Source: an uncultured Granulosicoccaceae bacterium
GTDB lineage: Bacteria > Pseudomonadota > Gammaproteobacteria > Granulosicoccales > Granulosicoccaceae
DNA length: 34,759 bases
Assembly (NCBI GenBank): GCA_937981955.1
Contig: CALJNA010000045.1
Coordinates: 1 to 34,759 of the forward strand
Reading direction: 5' to 3'
Shown in pieces: positions 34,372-34,759 of the stretch (its first letter is position 1; each line of letters begins with the position of its first letter). The notes below the pieces were generated by a model. The model saw only the letters and a program-made list of their open reading frames with translations, was not told where the DNA came from and made no database searches. Both the position numbers and the translations under genes were made by a program.

Positions 34372-34521
34372 TATGCTGCGCGGGTATTAAGTGTTCACAT
34401 CCATGCGACCTTCCTGAATTTGTCGGGGAACTTAAACCGAATCAGAAAAGTTAGACCCTGCACTCTTTGGCAACCTTTATAATTTTAAAACTGCTCCAGA
34501 TGAGTGGGGCTGGTTATCACG

Positions 34522-34759
34522 CTAGCCACACTGGGCAGTGTGCCGAGCAGCACGCTGTTGTAAGGTTCTAGGAGCAAGATTTAATAGTTTCAATCGATCA
34601 CAAAACACATCGATGAATATATCCATGTGATCAGCCAGACGTTCGGGCTTTTTCGTTGTGCACCAGGTTCGTCGGTTCAACCGATTGACCTTGGCCCGAA
34701 TGGTGGCAAACGTGTGATTGATCGAAAACAGGTTGTCAAAGGTGGTCTTCTTTAATTCT
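34522..34759 (-). mobile_element. IS1-like transposase, C-terminal part, cut by the window edge
   Basis: On the minus strand an open frame runs from the window end to a TAG at 34522-34524 (78 residues seen). It contains SINHTFATIRAKVNRLNRRT and WCTTKKPERLADHMDIFI, a pattern close to the C-terminus of IS1-family transposases (R-K/R-x-L-x-R-x-T-x-C with a following TTK/FSK). The N-terminal part and catalytic residues lie outside the window, so it cannot be told whether the element is intact. I saw no clear terminal repeat in 34372-34521, which otherwise seems empty. Confidence 0.5.

Noticed and set aside
34527..34542. CACACTG-GG-CAGTGTG hairpin as a terminator
   Set aside because: It lies inside the transposase frame, near its stop, and no T-run follows on either strand.

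Overview
The window looks like an accessory catabolic and transport region from a marine, aerobic Gram-negative bacterium, most plausibly a gammaproteobacterium. This rests on gene content: a clear DddP-type DMSP lyase, an aerobic MttB/GcvT-like pair, a TAXI-type TRAP transporter, two formylglycine-type sulfatase-fold hydrolases, a cobalt-type nitrile hydratase, and signal peptides and outer-membrane-like proteins of Gram-negative style. The genus cannot be fixed from the sequence; a Granulosicoccus- or Arenicella-like bacterium would fit but is a guess. About 31 genes are read, with short intergenic gaps and only one recognisable transcription factor. No tRNA, rRNA or CRISPR array was recognised.

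Layout. (1) 89-580: a small secreted, probably outer-membrane beta-barrel protein. (2) 624-4119, minus strand: a GcvA-type LysR regulator, an extradiol (meta-cleavage) dioxygenase and an FAD aromatic hydroxylase. (3) 4240-7787, plus strand, divergent from the regulator: a non-pyrrolysine MttB-family methyltransferase, a GcvT-like folate-dependent methyltransferase and a TauE/SafE exporter. This set meets dddP (7795-9150, minus) tail to tail. (4) 9298-10281: a PLP serine/threonine dehydratase. (5) 10434-15660, minus: a TAXI TRAP receptor, a fused TRAP permease and a phosphonate-monoester-hydrolase-like sulfatase. Divergent from these are a second sulfatase and a PhyH-type Fe/2-oxoglutarate dioxygenase (15930-18306). 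(6) 18279-19469: a J1-crystallin-like ADP-ribosylglycohydrolase-fold protein with altered metal motifs. (7) 19567-23203: an ArgE-like M20 deacylase convergent with an M24 hydrolase that has lost its metal ligands, plus its MFS partner. (8) 23542-28453: a complete five-gene LivKHMGF-type ABC importer, followed by a second TauE/SafE and an AIM24-family protein. (9) 30196-31930: overlapping genes for nitrile hydratase alpha, beta and accessory protein. (10) 31974-34371: divergent MFS and EamA transporters. The window ends in the C-terminal part of an IS1-like transposase.

How it may work together (inference). The genes form several small uptake-plus-hydrolysis modules for scarce marine organic N and S compounds: methylated sulfonium or quaternary amine compounds (mttB-like, gcvT-like, dddP), sulfate or phosphonate esters (TRAP, sulfatases, PhyH), N-acyl or cyclic amino compounds (M24, M20, MFS), nitriles (nitrile hydratase) and catecholic aromatics. 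The two most distinctive items are the methyltransferase pair beside dddP and the M24/M20 pair, whose chemistry resembles the DoeA/DoeB steps of ectoine breakdown but with a different second enzyme family.
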